Of a DNA stretch of 64,000 nt, positions 44,054 through 54,988 are shown piece by piece (the stretch's first letter is position 1; each line of letters starts with the position of its first letter). The position numbers and the translations under genes are program-made. The stretch lies in contig JABYQN010000011.1 of NCBI GenBank assembly GCA_022606135.1, forward strand, positions 620,001 through 684,000, read 5' to 3'. This DNA is from Fomes fomentarius (lineage: Eukaryota > Basidiomycota > Agaricomycetes > Polyporales > Polyporaceae). The notes beneath the pieces are model-generated. The model searched no databases. It was not told where the DNA came from and saw only the letters and a list, made by a program, of their open reading frames with translations.

Positions 44054-46271
44054 ATGCTCGCGTCTGCGGCAGGCCTGCTCGCTTTTTCGCTGTTCTCAGC
44101 ATCGCGGGCGGTACCTGGTCTGCGTCACAACCTGGTCGTCCGCAGTGAACTCTCCACCATACCTTCTGGTTTCAGGCTTCATGACTTCGCAGCACTCCCT
44201 GATGAGCTCGTTCACCTCACGCTCGCCATCCCCCAGGTCAATGTCAGTGGCCTCCATGCAGCATTACTGGATGTCAGCCATCCGCAGAGCGCCAACTATG
44301 GTCGCCATCTATCGAAACAGGAGGTACGTACTGTCATATATGTGGAATATACATACTCACAGCAACTACTGCAGGTAGAGCAGCTTGTCGCACCAAGGCC
44401 GGAGAGCCTCAGGGCTGTGACGGACTGGTTGACTAGCCAAGGCGTCAGTCCGGTAGCAGCGTTCACAGCTGGCGACATCCTCAATGTCCAACTACCGATA
44501 GAGCGCGCAAACACCCTGTTGGGCGCGCGGTTCACGAAATTCATTCACGAAGACACGAACACCACAGTGCTGCGCACCCTATCGTACTCTCTCCCAGACT
44601 ACCTGCATGACCATATCAGATTCGTCTATCCGACTACGCAGTAAGTCACCCTGTTTGGCGCCATGATGCTATACTGATGGATTGAATAGCTTTCTTCCTC
44701 CGGTGAAGCGGAGGGTGCCTATCGCTAACGCGGATCCTCTGAAGAGGAAGAGAGGCGTGCCCTCCTCGTGTGCCGAGACCACAACGCCCCGATGTCTTCA
44801 GGAGATGTACAATATCCCGAGCGCTCCGTCAACCGTGACGAACAACAGCCTCTACGTAAGTGGCCTTGGGGTAGGAGAGCATGCCAGTCAAGATGATCTA
44901 CAAGTAAGCGCTTGAACGTCATACATGTCAAAACGGGCGTTGACCGTGCTCTAGGACTTTCTTGCCAAGCTGAGACCGGATGCTCCTGGTACCACGTTCG
45001 ACGTTTTGCCCATCAACGGTCGTACACCCGCCCCTGGTCCTGGAACTGCGGAAGCGGTTCGTAACTTCGCTTCTATCAACATATTCCCGTGCTTGCTAAG
45101 TCATTGCACAGAACTTCGACATTCAGTACACTGTCGGTCTGGCAACAAATGTCCCTACGACATTCGTTACTACCGCACAGAAGAGCAGTGCGATCATCCT
45201 CCAAGATCTCCTTGACACCGTCACATTCTTGCTGGAACAGGACGATGTCCCGTTGGTGCTCACGACAAGCTATACGTTCTCTGAGGACGACGTAGGAGAC
45301 GATTACGCTCGGTGAGTGCTGCCTTCGCCAGCAGCTGGGTATCTTCACCCATGATCTGCAGTTCGATCTGTGATATGTACGCCCAGCTCGGAGCGCGGGG
45401 TACATCCGTCATCTTCGCGTCCGGAGATAGTGGTGTTGCAGGCGGGTTTTTGAACGACCCGGCAGACTGCGAAGGCAAGCCCTTCGTTCCGACCTTCCCT
45501 TCAACGTGCCCCTTGTAAGCATCCATGTCACGTCGCACCGGACCTCGAAGACTGATCGATCCCGTTGTAAGCGTCACCTCCGTGGGCGCTACGCAGGACA
45601 TGAACCCCGCAGTTGCGGCGCCGTTCTCCTCAGGTGGCTTCTCGAACGTCTTCCCGCGACCCTCCTATCAGAGCGATGCCGTGGAGAAGTACCTCAGGAC
45701 CCTCGGCAACACGTACAACGGGCGGTACAACGCGTCCGGGCGAGCGTATCCCGACGTGTCTGTGCACGGCGTCAACTACATGTACAACCTCGCAGGCGAT
45801 TTCTCGTCAGCGTACGGCACCAGCACATCTGCGCCGGTGTTCGCGAGTATCATCGCGCTGCTCAACGACCGCCTGCTGAGCGCGGGGAAGCGCCCGATGG
45901 GGTTCCTCAACCCGTTCTTGTACTCGACTGGCGCGGCGGCTTTCGATGACGTCACGTCTGGGAGCAATCCTGGCTGCTGGACGGATGGCTTTCAGGCTGC
46001 TAACGGTTGGGACCCGGTGAGTCACGTGTGCCACTGTCGAACCGTGTATCACAATGCTGACTCCGTGCGGTACTGGCAGGTGACTGGACTGGGCACGCCC
46101 GACTTCGATCGATTGGTAGATGCTCTCGTCGCCGGAGGTGATGAGACTGCTCCTGTCTCAAATAGAAACTCGCAAAACGCTGCTCGAGGGACTTGGACTG
46201 TTTTCTTGTTGATGCCCATTTACGCTGTGCTCTGGACTGGTTTGATGTTTATGATGGACCTCTACCTATAA
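44054..46271 (+). CDS. Sedolisin 4 (S53 tripeptidyl peptidase) with hydrophobic C-terminus
   Basis: Eight exons (44054-44323, 44375-44640, 44690-44903, 44955-45056, 45112-45311, 45362-45514, 45572-46016, 46080-46271) encode 613 residues in one frame. It has a signal peptide (MLASAAGLLAFSLFSASRA), a pro-domain with YGRHLSKQE and ESLRAVTDWLTSQGV, and a basic processing zone (DPLKRKRGV). The catalytic residues are AEANFD (Glu, Asp), SGDSGVAG (Asp) and YGTSTSAP (Ser), and the calcium region is DDVTSGSNPGC...GWDP/VTGLGTPDF. The expected CGTDG near the calcium site reads CWTDG. The tail RGTWTVFLLMPIYAVLWTGLMFMMDLYL is a strong hydrophobic end, a membrane anchor or GPI signal. Five internal exon lengths equal or nearly equal those of sedolisin 3, so both belong to one subgroup. 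Confidence 0.95.
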
Positions 46272-46944
46272 TGTACTCTAGCTAATCGCTCGACTTCACG
46301 ATGCTCATGTATACTGGAACACTGCTGTGAGTGTGCCCCTCGCAGTATCTATATTTGTGGACGTCATGCTGATGTGTTCACCGAGGGGTTATAGACTCCA
46401 TCCCTTAATATTGACATGGACTGCGACTGCCTCCCTACTTGGTGGTGTGGCTGCGAACATGAAGATGCCAGTTCGCCTAAACGCCAGTACCAATGATCTT
46501 GTCTGTGATGTATCTCTATCATGCCTGAGATTTGATTCGCTCCATCCCGCCGCATAGGTACGTTCCGATACTTCTGCTGTTGGCCAACTGTTTATCACAT
46601 GAACCGTTATTCTTCATATCATCGGCAACCGCTTTGTCCAGACAGTCCACTGTAGGCGTTCATTTGTACAAGAAAGTTCCATGAAGAGAAGATGATCTCC
46701 CAGGGCCTCAGCTATATGCAACTGCATCATCGGTGTTGTGTTTCATGTGTTTCAAGGATGGTCAGTGTCATATCTTATGTTGAGGCTGCATCAGAACGGT
46801 TCGGTCCCATTGGATAGTACTGCAATGATGGCAGGCTGGAAGGCTGGACATCACAGGGCGCAGTACCATCTTCTCATTGGATTGGTCCCACTGGGTATTT
46901 TCCACTCTACGCCCGCATGACATCCACATATCCACTCTCACAAC
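46272..46944. other. Intergenic between sedolisin 4 and the sedolisin 5 relic
   Basis: No coding signature was seen. The region just before 46945 holds the old promoter of the dead sedolisin (TGCATATAAGG near 46971-46981). Confidence 0.45.
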
Positions 46945-47460
46945 ATGGGTGCACTGCGGCCATCCATCATTGCATATAAGGTCAGTAACTTACCTCGGCG
47001 GTTCTCTGGTAAACTATCACCCTTTTCTTCCTCGTCGCTCTCTTCTGAGACCTTTCTCGCAGCAGGCCTCCTTCTTTCGCTTGGAACTGTGATCGATGGC
47101 AGGCCCGCCGTGGAACGCTCCTCGAGGTTGCTCGTTCGAAGTGAGCTATCTGCTGTTACTCTCAGATTCTCTCACAACGCTCAAGGCTCACTAGATGCTA
47201 GCAGAAGTGTGCGCTTAACGATTGTACTTCCTGAGAGCAACGCTGACGCACTACATGCGGCGACTTTGGACATCAGTTAACCCTAACAGCCTTAAATATG
47301 GTCGGCAGGCATCTCTCAATAGTGGGGGCGGGCCGCAGTTGGCTATCTCTGTAAGTGTCGCACTACTCACATACGTATCTCTCACCGCCCCAGGTTGAGC
47401 GACTCGTCGCCCCGCGTACAGAGGGCACAGCTGGGACTGCTTGGTCGGAGAGGAATGGTA
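46945..47460 (+). pseudogene. Sedolisin 5 relic, N-terminal part (pro-domain)
   Basis: The fragment has a signal-like stretch (FLAAGLLLSLGTVIDGRPA), LLVRSELSAV and RLTIVLPESNADALHAATLDIS, which corresponds to the pro-kumamolisin segment xLTIxLPQxxxxGLHAALLDVSDP. A TAA follows at once. After a frame change come NPNSLKYGRQAS and, behind a possible intron, VERLVAPR, after which the homology ends. Stops and frameshifts make it non-functional. Confidence 0.85.
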
Positions 47461-48204
47461 TCTTCGCGATGATTGCACCCGAGTTGGCCTTTTCTTAACG
47501 CCTCCACCCCATCCGCCATCCATCTCCGCATCATCATCGACATTGACATCCATCGTCGCCTCGTTCTCTTGGCGTGACCTTGGCAAGTGCATATCTCTGC
47601 GTGCTCCTGGATCCGACTGGGGTTGAGCCGGCCTTGGTCATCTCGGATATTATGCGCAGCCCCGTTGTCCAGCGCCACACAGTTCTTTGTGGCCTTCTGG
47701 GTGGTCTGTGAGATGAGCTTATTCTTGCGCACGGCTTTGGCTGAGACTGCTTCGCGCTCATCTTATGAGCGACGGAATTAGGATGAGCGGAAAGAAGAAG
47801 AAAGCAGCGCGTACGATGTCTGTACAGTCAACTATCGTGGTATGTGTCGTCAGTGAGAAACGACCCAAACGGCACGAGGAGAAAGACATGCCGCTGTGGG
47901 ACCTAGGTTCTGAACAAACCGCCTTCTCGGCTAGCGCCTGAGCAAGCTTCGAACCTACTTACTTTACTTAGTAATAATAGTATGTTGGGACCAACAAGCC
48001 GCGTGAGACTGTTACGTCAGCTACCAGAAGTGGATGGTTTGCCCGCCGCTTGCCTTCGCCTCCTGATACCTCCCGCTGCCGCGGTCATCCTGCATGGCAT
48101 CTAAAACAAACCAGGTTGATAGACACAAGCCCAAAATAATTCTCCACACCCTACCTCCCGTCATCCTCTCCACTCCCTATCACACCCTCACCATCCAATT
48201 CACC
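47461..48204. other. Spacer inside the split sedolisin 5 relic
   Basis: No gene recognised; together with 48205-49594 it separates the two halves of the dead sedolisin. No terminal inverted repeats or target-site duplications were obvious by eye. Confidence 0.4.
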
Positions 48205-49086
48205 ATGTCTACGTCTGCCCCTCTTTCAAGCCATCGCTCACCCTCTGTTGAATCTATCTCCGCTGGTGAGTCCATCTTGCTTGGCATGCGGTCGTCTGTA
48301 TTCATGCCGTGTCCTGCAGCATCCTCTGCCGGTAACCGGCAGTCTTTTCAGTCGGGTCAGTCTGGCGTGGCGCAGCAGCACGGCAAAACGACTCCAGCGC
48401 TGAGTGCCGTAGGCATAACCAGCGGCAAGGAAGAGGTGGAGCCCCTTGTGTTCAAACAGGCCGTCGACGGAATTCACTCCCTCCTCAACCAGCAGGGTAC
48501 GGCGGTCAGGACCGTCAGGGAGGAGCTGTGGGTAGCCAAGAGTGAGCTGCACGCTGCGATGAAGCAGCAGGGCGACCGCCTGGAGGCGAACATCAATGCC
48601 CAGTCCAAGCATGTCATACAGGGAGTCCTTCCTAACCTGTTCCGGTCCATCCACACGCGGGTAGAAGACGTTGAGAAGTCCATGTACGAGGAGAAGAAGT
48701 CCATGCGCGGGGAGATCGAGTCCATGCGTGGGGAGATCGAGTCCATGCGCGGGGAGATCAAGTCCATGCGCGGGGAGATCAAGCTCGTGCAGGATAACGT
48801 TCAATGCATTGTGGGGATGCTGAAAGAGATGCAGCAAGGTGTGCCCATTCAGGTTCCACCTGTCATCGTCGAACAGCCTCCGTCATTTCGATCTCACGCA
48901 AGTGGTGATGCTCGCTCTTTTGGCTGTGCGGCGGGCTCTTCCTCTCCCCGCCACCGTCGAGACCTCTCCGCCGATGGTGTCAGCCCGTCACCGTCGAGGC
49001 GTCGATTCACAGATTCGCTTCGCCACATTCGTCGTTCTACTTCCTGGTTGTCCTCAGGGAAGAAGGGGAAGGGTGATTCGCAGTGA
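48205..49086 (+). CDS. Coiled-coil protein with SMRGEI heptad repeats
   Basis: An open frame (from 48094, preferred start MSTSAPLSS at 48205) runs to 49086, 293 residues if unspliced. A 54-nt GTGAGT...CTGCAG segment (about 48266-48319) could be an in-frame intron, in the same relative place as the first intron of the 12.9-13.6 kb gene. The protein has a helical stretch (FKQAVDGIHSLLNQQ, VREELWVAKSELHAAMKQQGDRLEANI). Four exact-length repeats S-M-R-G-E-I-(E/K) follow, and then a Pro/Ser/Arg-rich tail with RHIRRSTSW. It may be a distant relative of the block Y coiled-coil genes (MST start, central ELKEEL/EI-type heptads, basic tail). Function is unknown. It lies between the two halves of a dead sedolisin. 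Confidence 0.65.
   Translation: MSTSAPLSSHRSPSVESISAGESILLGMRSSVFMPCPAASSAGNRQSFQSGQSGVAQQHGKTTPALSAVGITSGKEEVEPLVFKQAVDGIHSLLNQQGTAVRTVREELWVAKSELHAAMKQQGDRLEANINAQSKHVIQGVLPNLFRSIHTRVEDVEKSMYEEKKSMRGEIESMRGEIESMRGEIKSMRGEIKLVQDNVQCIVGMLKEMQQGVPIQVPPVIVEQPPSFRSHASGDARSFGCAAGSSSPRHRRDLSADGVSPSPSRRRFTDSLRHIRRSTSWLSSGKKGKGDSQ
48700..48783 (+). repeat. Four 21-nt tandem coding repeats
   Basis: The unit TCCATGCGCGGGGAGATCGAG occurs four times head to tail with one- or two-base changes, adding exactly one heptad each time. Confidence 0.93.
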
Positions 49087-49594
49087 TATTATGGATGCTC
49101 ATCACGCTTGTATAGTATCGCTACGGACAGTTTGCCCAACATAGACTGGCCTGTACTGCCTCTCTTTCAATACCATTCTTCTCTATTGTCTCCACTTTAG
49201 ACTTGGACCTTCTAGTTAATGTCTCTCTCATTCCGAGAACCCTTCTCGAGAGTTCTACTGTAGTACACTCCTCGCATATGTATTTAGAGCTCGTACCATT
49301 GTACGACCGATGGTTCAATACGTGAAGTTGCATGAATCTCGTGTGCTGTACCATGCATACTAGAAATAAACCCGCGAGCAGCATCCGCGTCTGGGGACCT
49401 GCTGCACGTTGACATACTGTCAACTCTGTGCTCCCCGCCAACTTGATGACCTATGTGCATGAGAGAACCAATTCCACGATGATCGGTACACTGTCATAGT
49501 ACTCGCTGCCTGAACATTCGCACGAGTATATCTCTTTCATGTACCCAACCACCCAGTATGCCAGTCACGGTAGACTACATACGATCATCTAACT
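49087..49594. other. Intergenic, no gene recognised
   Basis: Probable 3' flank of the coiled-coil gene, then unassigned sequence up to the second part of the sedolisin relic. Confidence 0.45.
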
Positions 49595-50300
49595 ATGATC
49601 TCCACCTCTGCCCGCAACATCGATACTCCTCCAGCGCAGCTCATCGACCAGGTAGAAACATCCAGGCCTCTTCGCCCATGCTATAGAAGAGGCAGCCCCT
49701 CCGAGTCACTTTGTTGCAGCTTGACGATTATGCCAGAGTGTCTGCAGGACCTGCACAACGTTCCCTCCACCCCGACTCCATCTGCTCCCGGAAACCTAGT
49801 GTCACAAATTCTCCTGCACGTAAGTGCCCTATGTACAGTAGCCTCGTGTCTGTATCCTCATGTTTTCTCGCCTGCCTAGCCGGCACACACTCGTTGAGTG
49901 AGTCCTGACAAACAGTCTCGCTGCCAATACATTAGTAGGTTCAACTCGGAACCGGCACATAGTTGAGACCTGCAAGGCGTGGCATTGCGGGTGGATTCAA
50001 CGCCACCGGGCGGGCGTATCCCGATGTCTCCGCTCAAAGCCGCGTCGACTTCCTGTTTACGTTGGGTACTTCTCACCTGGACGAGTGCCTCCGCTACGAC
50101 GTTCGCCAGCATCGTCACGCTACTCAATGTCCAACTTTTGCTGAACGATGGGAAGAGACCACTCGGGTTTCTCAAGTAATTGCTGTACTCCGATGAGGGT
50201 GCGGCTATTCACGATCGATACCGGATGTCAAGGCATTACGCCTCAGAATTGCATAGTAGGTGGAATGGAGAATGATGTGCTTCAAGTTCGCGATGACATG
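49595..50300 (+). pseudogene. Sedolisin 5 relic, C-terminal part
   Basis: Pieces of the catalytic domain in several frames: SLTIMPECLQDLHNVPSTPTPSAPGN (49720-49800, the domain start), RRGIAGGFNATGRAYPDVSAQS (49970-50040), then TSASATTFASIVTLL with LLNDGKRPLGFLK (50085-50180), followed by a stop and LLYSDEGAAIHDRYRM. The segment carrying the Glu/Asp pair and SGDSG is missing. The surviving parts are in the right order behind the N-terminal relic at 46945-47460. Confidence 0.85.
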
Positions 50301-50579
50301 AAGGTTCTGATAGAAAGTGGTGTCACTAATGCATCGCTTGTGTTATGTACGATCCGTGCGACTTGCCATTGTCAGAGAACTTCGGCCCGACAGAACGAGG
50401 ATAGACTACCTCTCGTACCATGCCTTCGTTACCTCGGCCGAAACACCGCTGGTTCAACTCCATTCAAGTCGCGTTCTCCCCTCGTAATTCTAGTTCTGGT
50501 ACTCCCGTTGTGGTGTCTCCAATGAGATCTAGTCCGCTTCAACGACTCATCAAGCCAGAGCAAACTACTCCAGACCCTG
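50301..50579. other. Short spacer
   Basis: No feature recognised between the sedolisin relic and the kinase B repeat. Confidence 0.4.
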
Positions 50580-52845
50580 TACGGTAATCGCTGCCCGGAA
50601 ACGCAGAGTTGGAAAAAAAAGGTTGAGTGAGTGCAATTTGCATACTATCATACAGCATTACGTCGTATTGCGTTACAATCGAAACATACAGTAGATTCTA
50701 CGATGCAATATATATGCAGGGTATGAAGAAGGATGCAGAGGCCGACAGTGTCCAGCACAAATCGGCGCTGATGATGGCCCCGTCTACAACGATACTTTGC
50801 GAGTCACCTTCTTCATCCCCTCGACGATCCGCGACAACGACCCGCGCCGCTTCTTGCCCGCCTTCTCGCGCTTCAACTCCGCAAGACGGCGCGTGAGAAC
50901 CAGCGTGAACTCCTCCTCGGGCATCTGCCCCACTGGGGTCTGACTAGGCTCCCAGATGTCCAGCGCAAAGTCAGGCACGGGGCCCACGGGGTCAGCTGCG
51001 TACGACTCGGGAGTGATGGGGCCCTCGCTCGACTCGGGGCTCTCGCTTCCAGTGTCGCTGGACTCCGAGTCGGACCATCCGCGCGAGCTTGCGTGCGGCG
51101 CGAGGGGAGTGATCGACCAGGTCTCCCCCACCACTACGTCGCTGCCAGACGGCGCCATGCTGACCTTGCGTGCGAGTGTCGCGGAGGCAGCGGCGGAGAT
51201 GTCCTCCACGGCCATGGTCATGAAGTCGGTCGAGAACGTCGTCGACAGCGCGATGGGCTGCAGCTCCCACCTGCCGTCCTGCTGGGAAGAGCGACCAGCG
51301 GGCTGGGAAACGTCGGTGATGTCGAACTCCTGCGACTCCTCAACGTCGCCGTAGGCCATCGCTGCGTCGTAGCACGCCGCCGTCACCGCGGGCACGGCCT
51401 CGCGATGGAAAGTGTCGAGAGCGAGGATCGCTTGGCGCAGCTCGGGGAGGGTGATGCGCGTCTCAGGGTTCAGGTCGAAGATCCGTCCCAGAATCGCCGC
51501 CGTCCCGAGCGAGATGTCCATGTTCTTGTGCAGCCACACCGCGCCCTCCTGCATGTACATCCTGAAGCCCATGTCCTCCCTGGGCGATGCGACATGCCAC
51601 GGGTTCCTCCCCGTTATGATGTTGCACAGGATGGAGCCGATCGCCCAGACGTCGTTTGGCTTGTTGCGGAAGGTCTTTATGTGGCGGTGGATGGCACGAC
51701 ATTCTGGAAGAATCAGGACAAGGGGGTCAGTCTAGTGTAGCATTGCGGGCATGACGGGCGTGCTCACCTGGACTCTCGTAGGACGGGCTCCCGTAACCGA
51801 ATTGGGAGCTGCGGCTGCTACGGGTCGACAGCCCGAAGTCGGCGAGGAACACCTGCGAGCCGTCGGCTGAACAGAGGATGTTCTCGGGCTTGAGGTCGCG
51901 GTGGGACACGCCCTTCTCGTGGCACGCGTCGAGTGCGTCGATGATCTGGAGGAAGGTGCGCTTGATGGCCGAGGTGTTGTGCAGGTACGTGCCGCGCTCC
52001 GTGATCGCTGTGAGGAGGTCGCCGCCCGGGCAGAGGTCGAGGACTACGAATGTGTAGAATTCTTCCTCGATAACCGCGTGGAGGGAAACAACGTTCGGGA
52101 GGTCGGAGACGAGTTTGTGGTTCTCGAACTCACGCTGCTGCTGGCGCGCATAAGCGGAGTTGCTTGGGTGGCGCAGGAGACACTTGACCGCGTAGTGTGA
52201 TGCGCCATCGGGCTTGAAGGAGATGTCCTCCGCACGGTAGACGACACCGAACGCGCCGCTACCAATCTTCTCGAGTAGGCGAAGGTGGAAGGGACCGCGG
52301 GAGATCGTGAAACCGGTGAAGTTGGGGAGGATTTCGCTCATCTGGGTGTGTACCATGGTGAGTGGGCTTTGAGTGAGGCGAATGCGAGTGAAGTGCGGTA
52401 ACTGTATGGTGAGTGAGGGGTAGAGTGGGAGTGGGATAGAAGTGGTCGAAGGGCCAAACGACTGGGCCTACTTATATGCTGACGAGGGTCGGGTAGGGGG
52501 AGGAAAGAGGAGCTGACGCATCATTGCACGGGAAGGCCGCGTACCGTTTAGTGTTAAGAAAGAGCCTGAGGTCTGCGGAATCCGCTCAGTCTCGATCGCC
52601 TCTACCCATGCTCGCGCAGGACAGCGTCTCTTAACTCAGGGTGCGGGTCTCGGATGCTTTCGATACGCACCAGGCCGATTGTATACCGTCCTGACCCCTC
52701 GCACTCTGCAGTCTCCTAAGGCGAAGACACGTAAATCGCTGGCCTCGCGAGTCATACATGTGCTTCGGCGTGGTGTCACTGCCAATCTTTTTTGGTCGTT
52801 CAATATAGTGTAGTGACGACACCAGAATTCGAAGGAAATTCCTGC
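50580..52845 (-). repeat. Block Y copy B (kinase half)
   Basis: Matches 60.68-63.06 kb in the same orientation and 14.4-16.82 kb in the opposite one. At its left end it shares with copy C an extra flank (GGTTGAGTGAGTGCAATTTG and about 50 bases before it) that copy A lacks. At the right it ends about at 52845, so no coiled-coil partner gene is present. Confidence 0.88.
50784..52356 (-). CDS. Ran1/Ksp1-like serine/threonine protein kinase, copy B
   Basis: Two exons on the minus strand (52356-51768, 51703-50784) encode 502 residues. Exon 1 has exactly the length of copy A (589 nt). All catalytic elements are kept: GSGAFGVVY, HYAVKCLL, HRDLKPENIL, LADFGLSTRS and SPE. Differences from A include YRAED for YLAED, HPSNSAYARQ for HPSGSVYARQ, and three extra residues in the acidic tail (ADPVGPVPDF). 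The exon 2 side chain pattern in DLNPETRITLPELRQAI is unchanged. The TATA-like element at about 52472-52478 lies 119 bases upstream. It appears functional, and the near identity with A and C points to recent duplication or gene conversion. Confidence 0.92.
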
Positions 52846-54049
52846 TATCTCCTCTGCGGTCGCAAACATAGAGCTCTTCTTTGGGAATGGGCCCCGCATG
52901 TCGGTTTGAGTCGGTCCGAGCCAGGCTCCACCCTGCCTCCAATCTGGCAGAGGAGATGGAACAGCCCGCAGTACGATTTTGCTCACCTGTGATCGACTCA
53001 TTTGACGGTCGGTCCTCTTTAAAACACCTTCAAATCGGGGTTATCCTTCTTCTTGACCTTGCCGAAACCGGAGTTAACGTGATATGCGATATAGAAAAGG
53101 GAAAGATACAAGGATCATTGGTGCACAGCCGGTCGATCCGAGTAGTTCTATACGTCACCGTAGTTGACTAGGTACCGTGCAGGTTAGCACAACGATGGTC
53201 TCATCAATCAGCTACCACTGTCGTCACTGGAACGGCATGCAAGGACGAAGAAAGACAAACCTGCTTCTTCCCGACCTATGCGCGTTCTCTCGCGAAGTGT
53301 TCCGTCTGCTGCGACACGAAGAGCCGATCGTACTTGGGCTATTTTGGTAAGAATAACTTCTCATTTGTTGACACTGAAAAGGGGGAGCGTGCAATGGACG
53401 CCGAAGCTCGTGATGGAGTAGTCGGGGAGGTCTTAAGGAGTGTAGCAGACGACGCTGCTGGGTGTGCTGACGGAAAAGGAGTATATCCAGGAAGGACGCA
53501 GGACTGGGTGCGAATAAAGGTCCCGCTCCAGACGTCCATCGAGAGTCGCGTGCAAGAGATCTTCATACTGAGCGTCGACACACAGTGGTCACTGCTTGGA
53601 CGAGATGCAAGAAGTACGTGACTGTTGATCAGGATTCAGTGAGGAGAAGTAAGAGGAGAACCCTCGGAGTCAATCCCGCCGCCGTTGAACAAAACATGAC
53701 CGGCCCGGATCTCCACTCAAAGAGCGCTGAGTGATTAAGCGCTTGCCCACTACGAGCTGGAGTCAGCCTCCAGCCTCCAGCCTCCCACCAGGTCTGCTCA
53801 GCTTTACGATTCCTTGTCGACTCAAGGGCCTTTCCATGACAATGTCGCAATTCTGTGCTATACAAGGGCTTGGTTTGCGCCCATCTGTCTCTTCCTCATG
53901 ATATCTTCAAAGTTCGAGTGTTTAGCCTATGGGTTGCAGTCTTCTTCCGCTGGCCTTACCGGCTCTCTGCCATCTCGTCTGGAACGCTAGATATAGCCGC
54001 AAAAGACAAGACAACGCAGTGCCGAGGAATCGAGGATGGATCATCCCTT
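52846..54049. other. Intergenic, no gene recognised
   Basis: A plus-strand frame at 53334-53621 (GYFGKNNFSFVDTEKGERAMDAEARDG region) reads protein-like, but nothing around it supports a gene and I do not recognise it. Confidence 0.4.
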
Positions 54050-54730
54050 GTTCGCCCGCCACAGTGTGATGGAAGCCAGGCTGCCCAGCTGCCGTCGGGC
54101 GCGTGCCGAAGCCTCCTCCCTATATTAACCACAGCTGGTCGACGGAATTATCTTCCCTCAGTACCACCATGTTCTCTCAGCTCTCGGGCTCTTACTTGTT
54201 TGGTTGGCTCTGGGCACACAGCACACGTCGATCTGGCGTGGCCGTGTTACGACGCTTCCTCCAGTCTGTCGTCTCTCATCTGCGACCGTGACTGTGACGG
54301 GCACCAGGGCATAATCCTGTAAGCTCACCCTTCTCCGCTTGAGCTCAACTACTGACCAAGGACGACGACAGGCACTGCTCGTCCCGCCCCCCAAAGCCAT
54401 ACTCTCACATCGGCAGGGACTGGCTGTGGCGTGCGCGATACTACCACAACTCGATCTCGCACGCTACGCGGCATGGTTGGACCTGCCATCACGTATGTTC
54501 GTCCTCGCCTCTCCTACCGCGTCATTGCCGACATACGCAACCTACAGCATGCACTATTGCACCCCGCTCCAGCCGCCCGTCGGGTGTTAGTCCACCTGGT
54601 GGCATCCAACGTTCGCGTCGCGTATCGCTCAGACTCCTGCTGTTCCCAATTAAGTTGCTCTCATGAGGGCGCAAGGGGATAGTAGATGAGCCAACGCTCC
54701 TCCGGTAAAGTCGCTTGTCCGGGACGGGTG
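54050..54730 (+). repeat. Block X, divergent third copy
   Basis: Shares with the copy at 54.99-56.41 kb, in the same orientation, the TATA region (CTATATTAACCACAGC), the CCTCAGTACCACCATG start context, and the segment CCACCTGGTGGCATCCAACGTTCGCGTCGCGTA...CGGTAAAGTC. It is more diverged and shorter than the other two copies. It retains the same in-frame TAA. Confidence 0.75.
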
Positions 54731-54988
54731 ACTATTATGGATGCTGAAGCTGACCGGCGATGCAGCGACCGCCTACTCGGTAATTGTCGACTTTGGACTG
54801 AATCTTACCGTCGCCACAAGTGCGTGGTATCATGTCTATCGCGCTAGCTCATAGTTCAATTGGTGGAGTAGACATAGGTTGAGGTGTGCGTGGTGTTGTC
54901 ACATTATACAGTGAGTAATGAGTCGGACTTGCAATGTATATATAAGTTGGTAGTAGTTAGGCAAATATAACTGTTGTGTCAAGGAGCG

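Noticed and set aside
48238..48837. 199-codon minus-strand frame with HGLDLPAHGLDLP repeats
   Set aside because: Shadow of the SMRGEI repeat gene on the other strand.
47461..49594. Transposon inserted in the sedolisin relic
   Set aside because: No transposase, terminal repeats or target duplication could be seen by eye; kept only as a possibility in the findings.
53334..53621. 95-codon plus-strand frame as a small gene
   Set aside because: No recognisable family, no promoter or splice evidence and no second copy in the window.
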